Shown here in pieces: positions 44,231 through 54,779 of a stretch of DNA of 64,000 nucleotides. Origin of the DNA: Myxococcales bacterium. Lineage in GTDB: Bacteria > Myxococcota_A > Polyangia > Nannocystales > Nannocystaceae. Under the pieces are notes generated by a model. It saw nothing but the letters and a program-made list of their open reading frames with translations, had not been told where the DNA came from and made no database searches. Every line of letters begins with the position of its first letter. Within the stretch, counting starts at the first letter, position 1. The stretch covers positions 29,159-93,158 of the forward strand of contig JAAZXR010000008.1 in the NCBI GenBank assembly GCA_014240065.1, written 5' to 3'. Both the position numbers and the translations under genes were made by a program.

Positions 44231-45022
44231 TCACTGACAGCCGAAGATGCCGAGCCCCGTCCCGATCAGCGTGCATCGACCGTCTGATCCGCAGTCCGAC
44301 GCGCTGGGGTCGGTCGCGTTCGCGGCCGCCATGGCAGCCACGCAGTCCGCGTCGGTGACACAGGTCGTCGAGCAAAAGCTCCCAAAGCAGAACGGATCGT
44401 ACTTGGAGAAGTCCCAGCACACGTCGTCTTTGCACTGGCTGTCCATGCTGCACGCGTTCCCATAGTCGGGATCCCCGTCCCCGTCGCCGTCCCCGTCGCC
44501 GTCCCCGTCGCCGTCGCCGTCGCCGTCCCCGTCTCCGTCCCCATCTCCGTCGCCGTCCCCATCGCCGTCGCCGTCTCCGTCTCCGTCTCCGTCGCCGTCG
44601 CCGTCTCCGTCTCCGTCTCCCGTGGTCGTGGGATCGCCATCGCCATCCCCGTCGCCATCCCCGTCGCCATCCCCCGTGGTCGAGGGATCGCCGTCGCCAT
44701 CCCCGTTGCCTGTGGTGCCGTCGTCTCCATCCCCGTCCCCGTCTCCATCCCCGTCTCCACTGCCAGAATTCGTAAAGCTCGTACAGCCACCCGACGACGT
44801 GGAGTAGTCGTCGCTGGTGTCCGCCGCGTCGCCGTCTCCATCTCCGTCGCCGTCTCCATTGGTCGTCCACGTCGACGAGTCCGCGTCGCCCGCGTCGTCC
44901 GCGCTCCCGGTCTCCGCGTCCCCGTACTCGGGCCAGCGAACATCGGAACAACCGCTTGCGGCCGCGAGGCTCGAAGCGAGACCTCCGAGCGCGAGGAGTC
45001 TTTGTAGAGAAGTCAAAGTCAT
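44231..45022 (-). CDS. Cys-rich lipoprotein with extreme (Gly-Asp)25 linker
   Basis: A 263-residue lipoprotein: signal peptide and lipobox-like ASGC near residues 22-25, then an acidic Ser/Thr/Asp region with several Gly-Asp runs broken by TTT, PSTT and Cys-containing segments, culminating in 25 consecutive GD pairs. The last about 75 residues form a compact Cys-rich module ([34 protein letters not shown], final GCQ) resembling small disulfide-rich extracellular domains. No catalytic motif. A role as an extended surface tether carrying a Cys-rich head is suggested by layout. It is convergent with the esterase lipoprotein gene. Confidence 0.78.
   Translation of the reverse strand: MTLTSLQRLLALGGLASSLAAASGCSDVRWPEYGDAETGSADDAGDADSSTWTTNGDGDGDGDGDAADTSDDYSTSSGGCTSFTNSGSGDGDGDGDGDGDDGTTGNGDGDGDPSTTGDGDGDGDGDGDGDPTTTGDGDGDGDGDGDGDGDGDGDGDGDGDGDGDGDGDGDGDGDGDGDGDGDGDPDYGNACSMDSQCKDDVCWDFSKYDPFCFGSFCSTTCVTDADCVAAMAAANATDPSASDCGSDGRCTLIGTGLGIFGCQ
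44471..44620 (-). repeat. (Gly-Asp)25 hexanucleotide repeat
   Basis: The longest GD tract of the window, 150 bases, 50 codons of strictly alternating Asp and Gly (including the closing Asp before Pro). Third-base variation (GTC/ATC and CCC/GCC/TCC on the plus strand) shows it is not a fresh slippage product throughout. Further shorter GD runs lie to about 44870. Confidence 0.92.
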
Positions 45023-45124
45023 ACGAACACCATAGCAAGCGAAGACGAGTTCGACGAATGAGGGGAGTTCCGTCCGTTATGACATCTCGATCATAACGGA
45101 GCGATCTGGCGCAAATACGTGGAA

Positions 45125-46399
45125 TCAGCCCGCTGGATGGGAGCCCATCAGCAGCAGGGACTGCGCGCCCGCGTTGGAGACGACGAGGTCCGGGATGCCA
45201 TCGTCATCAAAATCGCGGACGAGCACGTCGACCGGGCTCGATCCGGTGAGGAACGGGATCCGCTCTCCTAGTTGCCCTGTCCCGTCCGTGAGGACGATGC
45301 CTACCGCCCCGAGACCGCTGATCGGTGTGATCGCGTCGAGCACCCCGTCGAGGTCCATATCCGCGAGTCGGACTGTATACGGCCCGACGCCGAGAGGCAC
45401 CGTCGAGGTCTCAAGATAGCTCATCTGACCTTGGCCTCGCTGAGCGACATAGCTCGTCATTCGATCATCGCCGAACGTCGTCACGACCATGTCGATGCGG
45501 CCATCTCCCGTCAAATCACCGAGCGCGACCCCCCGCGGCGCATCTCCCACCGCCACGGATCCGGCGCCGCCAAAGGTGCCATCACCGACCCCGTGGAACA
45601 GTCGTATCTGATCGCCTTGTTCATCGACCAGGGCGAGGTCCGCGACGCCGTCGAGATCGAGGTCCCCGGTCGCCGCGTCATAGAACAGCCCCTCCCCGTC
45701 CCAAGTTTGAAGCGTCGAGAATCCAGCGACGCCGTACGAGAGCACACCGAAGCCTCCTGTCTCGCGAACCACCACGAGCTCGTCGCGTCCGTCATCGTTG
45801 AGATCGACCGGAACGATCGCCCGAGGCCCTCTCGAGACCGTAGAGGTCTCTGACGGCCCGAACCCGCCGCCGGCCTCTCCTGGCGCGAGCACGACGAGGT
45901 TCAGCTGCGGGTGTACTCCGATGAGATCTCGCAGACCATCCCCGTTGACGTCGGCGAACGCGACATCACGAAATCCATCCCCAAAATCGGCGCTCGCTCC
46001 GGGATCCAGGGTCCCCTCTGCGGTCACGCTCCAGTATTTGAGACCGTCACCTGTGAACATCGCCGCCGCCACGGTCATGCGATCATCTTCCCCGATCCTG
46101 GCGGCGTCGATCCCAGTCGGGATCCCGCCTGCGGCGATGACGTCCCAAGCCCACAGACAGACGGTGCCGGGCCTCGAGCCTCCGTCGCACGGGCCGCCAT
46201 CCCCGTCTCCATCGCCATCGCCATCGCCATCCCCGGCGTCGCCGCTGGTGGTCTCACCGCCCTCCGTCATGACGCCCGGTGACGCGGGGCGTTCATCCGA
46301 CGTGTCGCCGCTACCGTCCAAACTCAACGTGGGCACAATGGGCACGCACCCGACCACTCCGAGCGGTGACAGCAAGAACAACCAGTGGGCGCCGCGCAT
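45125..46399 (-). CDS. FG-GAP/VCBS-repeat lipoprotein
   Basis: A 424-residue lipoprotein from ATG 46399 with lipobox GVVGC, a six-pair Gly-Asp linker and a C-terminal beta-propeller made of FG-GAP/VCBS repeats. Calcium-loop repeats of the DxNxDGxxD type recur about every 45-60 residues: [78 protein letters not shown]. These propellers are common on myxobacterial surface proteins. The function is probably adhesion or binding. It is divergent from prfC. Confidence 0.88.
   Translation of the reverse strand: MRGAHWLFLLSPLGVVGCVPIVPTLSLDGSGDTSDERPASPGVMTEGGETTSGDAGDGDGDGDGDGDGGPCDGGSRPGTVCLWAWDVIAAGGIPTGIDAARIGEDDRMTVAAAMFTGDGLKYWSVTAEGTLDPGASADFGDGFRDVAFADVNGDGLRDLIGVHPQLNLVVLAPGEAGGGFGPSETSTVSRGPRAIVPVDLNDDGRDELVVVRETGGFGVLSYGVAGFSTLQTWDGEGLFYDAATGDLDLDGVADLALVDEQGDQIRLFHGVGDGTFGGAGSVAVGDAPRGVALGDLTGDGRIDMVVTTFGDDRMTSYVAQRGQGQMSYLETSTVPLGVGPYTVRLADMDLDGVLDAITPISGLGAVGIVLTDGTGQLGERIPFLTGSSPVDVLVRDFDDDGIPDLVVSNAGAQSLLLMGSHPAG
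46199..46234 (-). repeat. (Gly-Asp)6 hexanucleotide repeat
   Basis: Six GD units linking the lipid anchor and beta-propeller of the VCBS-repeat lipoprotein. Confidence 0.88.
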
Positions 46400-46586
46400 G
46401 GGACCGCAGGCTAGCACACGCCAAGTACGCTCGGAGGCGCTCGGCTGCGAAGACGGTGGCGTCATGTGGACCGCGCGAGCGGCCCTGCGCGAGCACGTTG
46501 AGCGCGGACGAGCGCTCCTCTCAGCGCCAAATACCTCCGAATTTCGAGGCCTTCCAATCGGCGCCGAGGCTGCTACGGTGCCTCTC

Positions 46587-48287
46587 GTGAGCGGGCCCGA
46601 CACGGACGAGATTCGCAGCGAGGTCGCCCTTCGCCGCACATTCGCGATCATCAGTCACCCTGACGCGGGCAAGACCACCCTCACAGAGAAGCTGCTGTGG
46701 TTCGGCGGCGCCATCCAGATGGCGGGCGCCATCCGAGCCCGGAAGGCCGGGCGCCACGCCGTGTCTGACTGGATGAAGATGGAGCAAGAGCGTGGCATCT
46801 CCGTGACCACGTCGGTGATGACGTTCATGTACGCCATCCCGGGCGCGCCGAGCGACGCTCGACCCGCCCAGGTCAACCTCCTCGACACGCCAGGTCACGC
46901 GGACTTCGGTGAAGACACCTACCGCGTCCTCACCGCCGTAGACGCGGCGCTGATGGTGATCGACGGCGCCAAAGGGGTCGAGTCGCGCACCGAGAAACTC
47001 ATCGAGATCTGTCGGCTCCGGGACACGCCCGTCATCACCTTCGTCAACAAGTTCGATAGAGAATGCCAAGAGCCCCTCGACCTGTTGGATGAAATCGAGG
47101 ACAAGCTCGGCATGCCGTGTGTGCCTCGCACCTGGCCCATCGGCATGGGGAAACAATTTCGCGGCGTCTACGAGCTTGAGGCGAAGATGCTGCACCTGTT
47201 CAAGCCAGGAGAGGACGACCGCGTCGTCGACGGCCACCCCGTCGCTGGGATCGATGATCCCAGGATCGATGAGCTCGTCGGTGAAGACCTCGCCGCCTCG
47301 CTCCGCGAAGACATCGAGCTGCTCGAGGGGGCCGCCCCCGCCTTTGATCACGAGGCGTTCTTGCTGGGCAAGCAGACGCCCCTGCTGTTTGGGAGCGCCA
47401 TGAATAACTTCGGCGTGCGGGAGCTCTTGAATTCCTTCGTCAGCTTGGCCCCGCCGCCGGAGCAGCGGGAGGCGATCACAGGAAAATGCGCGGTCGAACC
47501 ACCTCCGCCTGGCGAAGAGGTGCCCACGCGGAATATCGACGCCCACGAGCCGGCGTTCACCGGCTTCGTCTTCAAGATTCAGGCGAATATGGACCCCAAG
47601 CACCGCGATCGCATCGCGTTCCTGCGCATCTGCTCGGGTCGATTTGAGCGCGGGATGAAGGCCTTTCATTGCCGACTCGGCCGCGACGTAAACATGGGCA
47701 ACGCCCTGATGTTCATGGCGCGCTCGCGTGAGCTCGTGGAGACGGCCTACGCGGGCGACATCATCGGCATCCCAAACCATGGCACCATCAAGATCGGTGA
47801 CAGCTTCAGCCAAGGCGAGCTCCTCCGCGTCACCGGAATCCCGAGCTTCGCCCCCGAGATGTTCCGTCGGGTCATCCTTAAATCACCGATGAAGGCCAAG
47901 CAGCTCGAGAAGGGCCTCACGCAGCTCTCCGAGGAGGGCGCCATTCAGGTGTTCAAGCCGCTGCTCGGGAGCACCTGGGTGGTGGGCGCCGTCGGACAGC
48001 TGCAGCTTGAGGTCATGAAGCACCGACTGTCCGCTGAATATACGGTCGAGGCCGACTACGAGGCGGTCAATTTTACAACGACGCGGTGGGTGAGCCCGGT
48101 GCTCGAGGGCTTCTCCAAGCATGAGGTCGCCAAGCATATGGAGGAGTTCCGCCGCAAGTGCGAGCCGAACCTCTACATCGACGGGCACGGGGACCTGTCC
48201 TACCTCGCGCCAAACAAGTGGAACTTGGCCAAGGTGCTCGAGCGCTTCCCAAATATTCGGTTCTCAGAGACCCGCGAGCACACCTAG
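46587..48287 (+). CDS. prfC: peptide chain release factor 3
   Basis: A 566-residue translational GTPase that recycles RF1/RF2 after peptide release. GTPase motifs: [15 protein letters not shown] (G1), [14 protein letters not shown] (G3), NKFDRE (G4) and [10 protein letters not shown] (G5-like). [33 protein letters not shown] and [16 protein letters not shown] are RF3-specific. GTG 46587 is chosen as start because the family usually begins a few residues before [11 protein letters not shown]; an ATG at 46464 would add 41 residues of doubtful coding quality. RF3 is divergent from a lipoprotein gene and monocistronic. Confidence 0.93.
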   Translation: MSGPDTDEIRSEVALRRTFAIISHPDAGKTTLTEKLLWFGGAIQMAGAIRARKAGRHAVSDWMKMEQERGISVTTSVMTFMYAIPGAPSDARPAQVNLLDTPGHADFGEDTYRVLTAVDAALMVIDGAKGVESRTEKLIEICRLRDTPVITFVNKFDRECQEPLDLLDEIEDKLGMPCVPRTWPIGMGKQFRGVYELEAKMLHLFKPGEDDRVVDGHPVAGIDDPRIDELVGEDLAASLREDIELLEGAAPAFDHEAFLLGKQTPLLFGSAMNNFGVRELLNSFVSLAPPPEQREAITGKCAVEPPPPGEEVPTRNIDAHEPAFTGFVFKIQANMDPKHRDRIAFLRICSGRFERGMKAFHCRLGRDVNMGNALMFMARSRELVETAYAGDIIGIPNHGTIKIGDSFSQGELLRVTGIPSFAPEMFRRVILKSPMKAKQLEKGLTQLSEEGAIQVFKPLLGSTWVVGAVGQLQLEVMKHRLSAEYTVEADYEAVNFTTTRWVSPVLEGFSKHEVAKHMEEFRRKCEPNLYIDGHGDLSYLAPNKWNLAKVLERFPNIRFSETREHT

Positions 48288-48309
48288 GCGCGCCCGCACA
48301 CAGCCAGGT

Positions 48310-48939
48310 TTACGCGCGCCGCCCGAGCCGCATCACAAACTCCGGTGTGCGAGCGGGTACGGAGTCGCTGACCGCATATCGGTCGCGCTCTTCCAACACT
48401 CCGGCGAACGCCTCGAGCACGTGGTCCGGCGCAACGTCGAAGGGCGGCCCCCCCTCATTGCCGTGATTCCAAAATAGACCCAACAGCGCTCCCTCTTGGT
48501 CGAGCGCCTCGCTCATCGCGATCGCGTAGCCGCGGCGCGCCTCGAGCGGGATCGCGCAAAAGCAGGTCTGCTCCCACACGAGATCGAAGGCCCCGACGAA
48601 CGCGGGATCCAGCTCGAGCACGTTGGCCTCGACGTAGCGCACCGGCAGCCCCGCCCGCTCCGCGAGCGCCGTCGCCTCCTTCACGGCGAGCCGCGCGAAG
48701 TCCATGCCGACGACCTCCGCGCCCGCGCGCGCCCAGGCCAACGCGTCGTGGCCGCGACCACATCCGGGCACCAGGACCCGCAGTCGTCGACCGCCACCGC
48801 GCTCCGTGTGACGGTCCATCGCCGCCCGGATCTCCCGAAGCAGCGCAGGGGGTGCGGCGCCGAGATCCCAGCCCGTGCGTCCCTCCACGTATCGGTCATT
48901 CCACCCGTTCGCCTCGGCGCGCTCGTCGTACTCGGTCAC
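48310..48939 (-). CDS. thiopurine methyltransferase-like SAM methyltransferase
   Basis: A 209-residue class I methyltransferase. The SAM-binding VLVPGCGRGHDALAWARAGAEVVGMDFA near 55-80, WNDRYVEGRTGWDLGAAPPAL at the N-terminus and DLVWEQTCFCAIP near 123-135 are shared with the TPMT/tellurite-resistance-like methyltransferases. It methylates small-molecule thiols, or perhaps halides, with SAM; the real substrate is unknown. It converges on prfC with a 22-base gap and lies upstream of fusA in sequence but ends separately. Confidence 0.85.
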   Translation of the reverse strand: MTEYDERAEANGWNDRYVEGRTGWDLGAAPPALLREIRAAMDRHTERGGGRRLRVLVPGCGRGHDALAWARAGAEVVGMDFARLAVKEATALAERAGLPVRYVEANVLELDPAFVGAFDLVWEQTCFCAIPLEARRGYAIAMSEALDQEGALLGLFWNHGNEGGPPFDVAPDHVLEAFAGVLEERDRYAVSDSVPARTPEFVMRLGRRA

Positions 48940-49051
48940 GACGACAGCCTAACACGCGGCCGCGCGCACCGCGTTCGGGTCGACGACCGCTTAACGACAC
49001 ACGCCCCGACCTTGTGGGTCGAGGCGCGCGCTCGAAGTCACCGGACAACAA

Positions 49052-51172
49052 CTACTTCTTGTTGTCGGCGTACTTTTTGATCAGCTCTTCTTGCACGCTG
49101 GCGGGGACCTGACCGTACCTGGCGAACTCCATGGTGTACTCCGCCTTCCCCTGGGTCGCAGAGCGAAGCTCGGTGGAGTAGCCGAACATCTCGGCGAGCG
49201 GGACGTTGGCGTCGATGATCACGCTGCCGTGGCTCGTCTCGGATCCCACGATGACGCCGCGGCGCCGGATGAGGCTGGTCTGCATGCCGCCTTGGAACTC
49301 CTCGGGACCCTCGACCTGCACCTTCATCAGGGGCTCGAGGATGACCGGCTTCGCCTTGGGGAGCGCGTCCTTGAACGCCGCCCGCGAGGCGATCTGGAAG
49401 GCCATGTCGGAGGAGTCCACCGCGTGGGCGGCGCCGTCGTCGAGCACCATGGAGATCCCCGTGACCGGGAAGCCGATGAGCACGCCGCGCTCCATGGCGG
49501 AGCGGAAGCCCTTGTCACACGAGGAGATGTACTCGCGAGGAATCACCCCGCCCACGATCTTGTCGTGGAACTGGTAGTGCGTGTTGACGGGCTCGGCGCC
49601 CTCCTCGAGGTGATCGTTCACGTCGAGCGCGATCGGGCTCATCTTCCCTGCCACGCGACCGTACTGACCCGAGCCACCGGTCTGTTTCTTGTGCGTGTAG
49701 TTGTAGTCGAACTCTCTCATGATGGTCTCGCGGTACGCGACGGTGGGCTCGCCCACGATGGTGTCCACCTTGTACTCGCGGCGCATCCGCTCGATGTACA
49801 CGTCGAGGTGAAGCTCACCCATGCCCGCGATGATGGTCTCTCCAGACTCGTCGTCGCGGCTCACGCGGAAGGTGGGGTCCTCTTTGCCGAAGCGGTTGAG
49901 CGCCTTCGAGAAGTTCGTCTGGCCGCTCTTGTCCTTGGGCGTGATGGAGTAGGAGATCACCGGGTCGGGGACGAACATGGACTGCATGGACAGCCGCTCA
50001 CCCGACGTGAAGGTGTCGCCCGACGCGCACTCGATGCCGAACAGGGCCACGATGTCGCCAGGGCCGGACACCTCGATCTCCTCCATCTTGTCGGAGTGCA
50101 TCCGCACGAGACGGCCAACCTTGACCTTCTTGTTGGTGCGCATATTGTAGATGAACTCGCCCTTCTTGATGGTGCCCTGGTAGACGCGGACGTAGGTCAA
50201 CTGACCGTACTTGCCGTCCTCCAGCTTGAACGCCAAGGAGACCAGCGGGAGGTCGGTCTTGGGGAGGAGCGTGACCTTGGCCTCGTTGTTGTCGAGGTCG
50301 AAGGCGCTGTTCTCCACGTCGGGTGGCGTCGGGAGGTAACGCTCCACACCGTTCAAGAGCACCTGCACCCCGCGGTTCTTGTAGGCGGAGCCGCAGAAGA
50401 CGGGCGTCAGATCGCGGCGCAGGGTCGCCTCACGAATGACGGGGTACATCTCCTCGGCGCTGACCTCTTCACCCTCGAGGAACTTCTCCGCGATGTCGTC
50501 GGAGAAATCACCGAGCGCCTCCACGAGCAGGCTCCGGTACTCCTCGACGTCGTCTTTAAGCTCCGCGGGACACTCTTCGCGGCGCATGGTCTCGCCGTTG
50601 TCACCGTCGAAGTACACGGCTTCGCGGGTCACGAGATCCACCACGCCCTCGTGGTTCTCCTCGGCGCCGATGGGGTAGGTCACCATGACGGCGTTGTGCT
50701 TGAGCTTCTCTCGCAGCTGCGCGGTCACCTTGAACGGGTCGGCGCCCGCGCGGTCCATCTTGTTGATGAACGCGACGCAGGGGACGTTGTAGCGCCGCAT
50801 CTGGCGATCCACAGTGATGGACTGGGACTGGACACCCGACACGGAACACAGCACCAAGATCGCGCCGTCGAGCACGCTCAGCGCTCGCTCCACCTCGACG
50901 GTGAAATCCACGTGCCCGGGGGTGTCGATGATGTTGATGTGGGTGTCGCCCCACTCCACGTACGTCGCCGCGGATTGGATGGTGATGCCGCGCTCACGCT
51001 CAAGCTCCATGGAGTCCATGGTGGCGCCGACGCCCGACTTGCCCTTGACCTCTTCAATCTTGTGAATGCGGCCGGTGTAAAACAGGATGCGCTCAGTCAA
51101 GGTGGTCTTGCCCGAGTCGATGTGTGCCGAGATCCCGATATTGCGAACTTTGCTGAGGTCTTCCATAGTCAC
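49052..51172 (-). CDS. fusA: elongation factor G
   Basis: A 706-residue EF-G catalysing ribosomal translocation. GTPase motifs: [34 protein letters not shown], and [23 protein letters not shown]; domain IV and V blocks [10 protein letters not shown] and [18 protein letters not shown] are also present. ATG 51172 has GGAG about eight bases upstream. The gene is not in an rpsL-rpsG-fusA-tuf cluster; its upstream neighbour is transketolase. So this may be a second EF-G, common in myxobacteria, rather than the str-operon copy, but no distinguishing residues are claimed. Confidence 0.95.
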   Translation of the reverse strand: MTMEDLSKVRNIGISAHIDSGKTTLTERILFYTGRIHKIEEVKGKSGVGATMDSMELERERGITIQSAATYVEWGDTHINIIDTPGHVDFTVEVERALSVLDGAILVLCSVSGVQSQSITVDRQMRRYNVPCVAFINKMDRAGADPFKVTAQLREKLKHNAVMVTYPIGAEENHEGVVDLVTREAVYFDGDNGETMRREECPAELKDDVEEYRSLLVEALGDFSDDIAEKFLEGEEVSAEEMYPVIREATLRRDLTPVFCGSAYKNRGVQVLLNGVERYLPTPPDVENSAFDLDNNEAKVTLLPKTDLPLVSLAFKLEDGKYGQLTYVRVYQGTIKKGEFIYNMRTNKKVKVGRLVRMHSDKMEEIEVSGPGDIVALFGIECASGDTFTSGERLSMQSMFVPDPVISYSITPKDKSGQTNFSKALNRFGKEDPTFRVSRDDESGETIIAGMGELHLDVYIERMRREYKVDTIVGEPTVAYRETIMREFDYNYTHKKQTGGSGQYGRVAGKMSPIALDVNDHLEEGAEPVNTHYQFHDKIVGGVIPREYISSCDKGFRSAMERGVLIGFPVTGISMVLDDGAAHAVDSSDMAFQIASRAAFKDALPKAKPVILEPLMKVQVEGPEEFQGGMQTSLIRRRGVIVGSETSHGSVIIDANVPLAEMFGYSTELRSATQGKAEYTMEFARYGQVPASVQEELIKKYADNKK

Positions 51173-51514
51173 GTCTCCGTCGCGGTGAGGGGCGAGTCCC
51201 GGGCTCGTATGCCGCCCGCGGCCCCTCGCGCGCGCGGACTATGCCATATGCGCGGGGCCATGCATGGCCGTGATCACGTTTTGTGGGCTAGGCCTCGTGA
51301 CCGTTCGCACCAAGGCGAGGGCCACGCCGAGCCTCTCGTGCATGTGCGCGATACACGCCTTGGACTACGCCGGCACCAAGCGGGAAAAACAGCAGCTACC
51401 CCAGCTACCGAGCCGCGGCCACGAGACGCCAACCGTCGCGAGCGGAGCCTCAGGGCCCGCGTGACGGCGAGCGACATCCCCGAAGCCAGAGCCCCAGCCG
51501 CGCAGCCTCACCTG
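51173..51514. promoter_or_regulatory. leader gap between tkt and fusA with 14-bp palindrome
   Basis: Both neighbours are on the minus strand, so this 0.34-kb gap holds the fusA promoter/leader and tkt 3' end. It contains the perfect palindrome GGCCATGCATGGCC at 51256-51269, a GC-rich stretch at about 51215-51240, and no credible gene. No tRNA or classical terminator was seen. Confidence 0.4.
51256..51269. repeat. 14-bp perfect palindrome upstream of fusA
   Basis: GGCCATGCATGGCC is its own reverse complement and is about 85 bases before the fusA start, an operator-like position, though chance cannot be excluded in GC-rich DNA. Confidence 0.55.
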
Positions 51515-53536
51515 CTAATCGAGCGCTTTAAAGCGCGCGACGACGGCGTCGACGTGCATGCCAAGCTCGCGCGCCACGATGGCTCCTGGCGCCGATGCAC
51601 CGAAGCGATCGATGCCATGTTGCGCCGCTGCGTACGCCGCCCAACCCAGCGTCGTGCCGGCTTCCACCGAGAGGCGCCGCTGGATCGTGGGTGGGAGGAC
51701 CTCATCTCGCACCGCCTTCGGTTGGGCCTCGAAGGCCTTCCAACACGGCATGCTCACCACGCGCACGCGGACGCCGTCCTCGGCCAGCGCGGCCGCCGCC
51801 TCGACACACAACGACACCTCGGAGCCGGTCGCTACCAAGATGCCAGCGAGCGCGCCTTCCCCGGGCGCTTCCCAGACCGCGTACGCCCCTTGGGAGATGT
51901 CATCGCGGCTCCCCGCCAGCGTCGGCAGCCCTTGGCGCGTCACGATGATCGCCGTGGGTCCGTCTGTGCGGGTCATGGCGTGCTTCCACGCGCCCACAGT
52001 CTCGCGGGGGTCGGCGGGCCGCACCACATGGAGATTCGGGATCATGCGGAGGCTCATCACGTGCTCGATGGGCTGATGGGTCGGCCCGTCCTCGCCGAGC
52101 CAGACGCTGTCGTGAGAAAATACGTGGGTCACCGGCAACCCCATCAGCGCCGAGAGCCGCACGCAGCCGCGCATGAAGTCGCTGAAGACCAAAAACGTCG
52201 CGTCGTAGACCCGCATGCCCCCGTGCAGCGCGATGCCGTTGCAGATGCCGGCCATGCCGTGCTCTCGGACCCCGAAGTGGATCGCGCGACCGCTGGGCGT
52301 GCCCGGCTGCATCGCTTGCACGTCCTTGATCGCGACCCCGTTGGAACCGGCGAGATCTGCGGAGCCTCCCACCAACGTCGGGTGTGCGGCGCTCAAGGCG
52401 GCGAGCACCTTCGCGCCGACCTTGCGGGTCGCGACCGACTCTCCGTCCTCGTAGGTCGGGAGCCCCTCAAAGAGCCCTTCTGGGAGCGCTCCGCCGCTCA
52501 GCGCTCGAAACTCTGCGCACAGCTCGGGGTGGGCGGCCTCGTAGACCTCCATCCGGCGCTCCCACGCCCGGCGCGCCTCTCCCCGGTCGCTCATGATGTG
52601 GCCAAATCCTTCGCGCACAACGCCGGGGACATGGAACGGCGCGTCGGACCAGCCCATGCCCGCCTTGGTGGCGGCGACCTCCTCTGCGCCGAGGGGGGCG
52701 CCATGGGTCGCGCTGGTGCCGGCCACTGAAGGGGCGCCGTGACCGATCACTGTGCGCGCACAGATGATGGAGGGGCGGGCCGTGTCCGCGCGCGCCGCCT
52801 CGAGCGCGGCGGCGACGGCGGCGGCGTCGTGACCATCCACGGAGAGGACATGCCAGCCGTAGGCTTCAAACCTCGCCCGCACATTCTCCGTGAACGTGAT
52901 CTCTGTCCCACCGTCGATGGAGATCTGGTTGTCGTCGTACAGATAGATTAACTTGCCGAGCTGCTGGTGCCCCGCGAAGCTCGCCGCCTCCGCGCTCACG
53001 CCCTCCATCAAGTCGCCGTCGCTCACGATCCCGTAGGTGTAATGATCGACCACGTTGTGTCCCTCGCGATTGAAGCGGTGGGCCATGAATCGCTCGGCGA
53101 GCGCCATCCCGACGCCAGCGGCGAAGCCGGTCCCGAGCGGTCCTGTCGTCACCTCGATGCCCTTCGCGTGCCCGTACTCTGGGTGGCCCGCGGTGGGCGC
53201 GTTCCACTGGCGGAAGTTCTTGAGGTCGTCGAGGGTCAAGCCGTGACCGGACAAGTGCAGCAGGCTGTACAAGAGCATCGACCCGTGCCCCGCTGAGAGC
53301 ACAAAGCGATCCCTGTCTGGCCAGTCCGGCGTGGTCGGATCGACGACCAAAAAACGCGACCAGAGCACCGTCGCCATCTCCGCCGTGCCCATGGGCATCC
53401 CGGGATGCCCGGACTTGGCCTGCTCCACCGCGTCCATCGACAGACCCTTAATGGTCTTGACCGCAAGCTCGTGAAAATCCGCTGGCAGTTTGGAGAACGC
53501 GTGATCGAGGGCGTCGGCGGGTTGAGCTTCACTCAT
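51515..53536 (-). CDS. tkt: transketolase
   Basis: A 673-residue thiamine-diphosphate enzyme moving two-carbon ketol units in the pentose phosphate pathway. Family blocks: [17 protein letters not shown] near 43-59, the ThDP/Mg motif [19 protein letters not shown] ... [25 protein letters not shown], the pyrimidine-binding [10 protein letters not shown], and [13 protein letters not shown]. The ATG at 53536 gives normal length. Its product should be cytosolic. Divergent from asd, with 186 bases between. Confidence 0.96.
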   Translation of the reverse strand: MSEAQPADALDHAFSKLPADFHELAVKTIKGLSMDAVEQAKSGHPGMPMGTAEMATVLWSRFLVVDPTTPDWPDRDRFVLSAGHGSMLLYSLLHLSGHGLTLDDLKNFRQWNAPTAGHPEYGHAKGIEVTTGPLGTGFAAGVGMALAERFMAHRFNREGHNVVDHYTYGIVSDGDLMEGVSAEAASFAGHQQLGKLIYLYDDNQISIDGGTEITFTENVRARFEAYGWHVLSVDGHDAAAVAAALEAARADTARPSIICARTVIGHGAPSVAGTSATHGAPLGAEEVAATKAGMGWSDAPFHVPGVVREGFGHIMSDRGEARRAWERRMEVYEAAHPELCAEFRALSGGALPEGLFEGLPTYEDGESVATRKVGAKVLAALSAAHPTLVGGSADLAGSNGVAIKDVQAMQPGTPSGRAIHFGVREHGMAGICNGIALHGGMRVYDATFLVFSDFMRGCVRLSALMGLPVTHVFSHDSVWLGEDGPTHQPIEHVMSLRMIPNLHVVRPADPRETVGAWKHAMTRTDGPTAIIVTRQGLPTLAGSRDDISQGAYAVWEAPGEGALAGILVATGSEVSLCVEAAAALAEDGVRVRVVSMPCWKAFEAQPKAVRDEVLPPTIQRRLSVEAGTTLGWAAYAAAQHGIDRFGASAPGAIVARELGMHVDAVVARFKALD

Positions 53537-53722
53537 GAACCAGGTGCTAACAGGGAAGCCCGGGATCTCGCAACCGTCGTCGGCGCCTGGCTACCAGATC
53601 GCGCGCTCCCGCCATTCCTCTCAATTATGGAGCAGAGGTGATGCGGCGGCCCGCAGCGAGTCCAGTGCGGGATCGGCTCCTCGCGGCTTGGGACCGAGTG
53701 CGCGCCGTGATATGGCATCTCC

Positions 53723-54766
53723 ATGGAGATCTGCATCCTCGGCGCCACTGGATTGGTTGGAACGGAATTGCTCGCGCTCGTCGAGCGCGCGTGGCCCGAC
53801 GCCACGCTCCATCTGTTCGCCAGCCGCTCCCGAGAGATCTCCCGGGCCGGCGCCACCCTCACCGTCCGCGCGGCCAGCGATCTTGAGGGCCCCGACGCGC
53901 CGAGAGGAGATCTCGCCTTCGTCGCGCTCGACGACGATCACAGCGCCCACTACTGCCCGCGCCTGCTCGAGCTCGGCTATCGGGTCATCGACAAGAGCAA
54001 CACCTACCGGCTCGATCCACACGTGCCCCTGGTGGTCGCGGGCGTCAACCACCAAGAGGTCCGCGAAGGTGTCCGCTTGGTGGCGAACCCAAACTGCACC
54101 ACCATCCCGTTGACCCTCGCGCTCGCGCCCATTCATCGTCGATGGGGGCTCGCCTCCGTGCAGGTGAGCACCTACCAGGCCATCTCGGGGGCCGGCGCGA
54201 CCACGCTCGACGACTTCCTCGAGCAGTCCAAGACCGGCTACGCTCAACCCGACCGCCTCGGCGCCCCGTTTGATCCGTCGGGATACGCGGCCAATGTCGT
54301 CCCCCACGCAGGGAACACGGACGCCACAGGATTCTCGAGCGAGGAGCTAAAGCTGGTCCGTGAGAGCCGAAAAATATTGGCCGCCGAGGGCCTCGACGTG
54401 TCCGCCCAGTGCTGCAGAGTCCCCGTCGCTGTCGGCCACTATGAGCAGCTGTGGCTGACGACGAAGCGACCCACCTCCCTTGAAAATCTCGAGACGCTCC
54501 TCGCGGATGGCGCTCGAGCACCCTGGGTGCGGGTCTATCGCGGCGCCTCCGGCCAAGGGCTGAGCAGCCTCGCCGCCACGGAGCACCGCGACGAGGCGCT
54601 CGCGGGCCGCGTGCGCGCTCGACTCGACGACACCACCGGCACGCGCTACTGCATGACCGTCGCCGCCGACAACCTGAGGCTCGGCGCCGCGACCAACGCG
54701 GTGCGCGTGGCGGCCTCATGGTTCCCCTCCGCGGACGCGGCCCTCGCGTCCACGCCCTCCTCCTGA
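53723..54766 (+). CDS. asd: aspartate-semialdehyde dehydrogenase
   Basis: A 347-residue NADPH enzyme that converts aspartyl phosphate to aspartate semialdehyde for lysine, threonine, methionine and diaminopimelate synthesis. It has GATGLVGTELLALVE at the N-terminus, the nucleophile C125 in NPNCTTIPL, YQAISGAGATTLDDF near 155 and RVPVAVGHYEQ with the catalytic His near 240. The ATG at 53723 matches the family start MEICILGATG. It converges on the first PilY1-type gene. Confidence 0.93.
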   Translation: MEICILGATGLVGTELLALVERAWPDATLHLFASRSREISRAGATLTVRAASDLEGPDAPRGDLAFVALDDDHSAHYCPRLLELGYRVIDKSNTYRLDPHVPLVVAGVNHQEVREGVRLVANPNCTTIPLTLALAPIHRRWGLASVQVSTYQAISGAGATTLDDFLEQSKTGYAQPDRLGAPFDPSGYAANVVPHAGNTDATGFSSEELKLVRESRKILAAEGLDVSAQCCRVPVAVGHYEQLWLTTKRPTSLENLETLLADGARAPWVRVYRGASGQGLSSLAATEHRDEALAGRVRARLDDTTGTRYCMTVAADNLRLGAATNAVRVAASWFPSADAALASTPSS

Positions 54767-54779
54767 GCGCGCCGCGGGC

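Noticed and set aside
44471..44870. GD-coding repeats as a possible CRISPR or satellite array
   Set aside because: The repeats are six bases, in frame within a lipoprotein and lack spacers.
49091..52729. 1212-residue plus-strand reading frame
   Set aside because: It runs antisense through fusA and much of tkt, including their gap, and has no family motifs.
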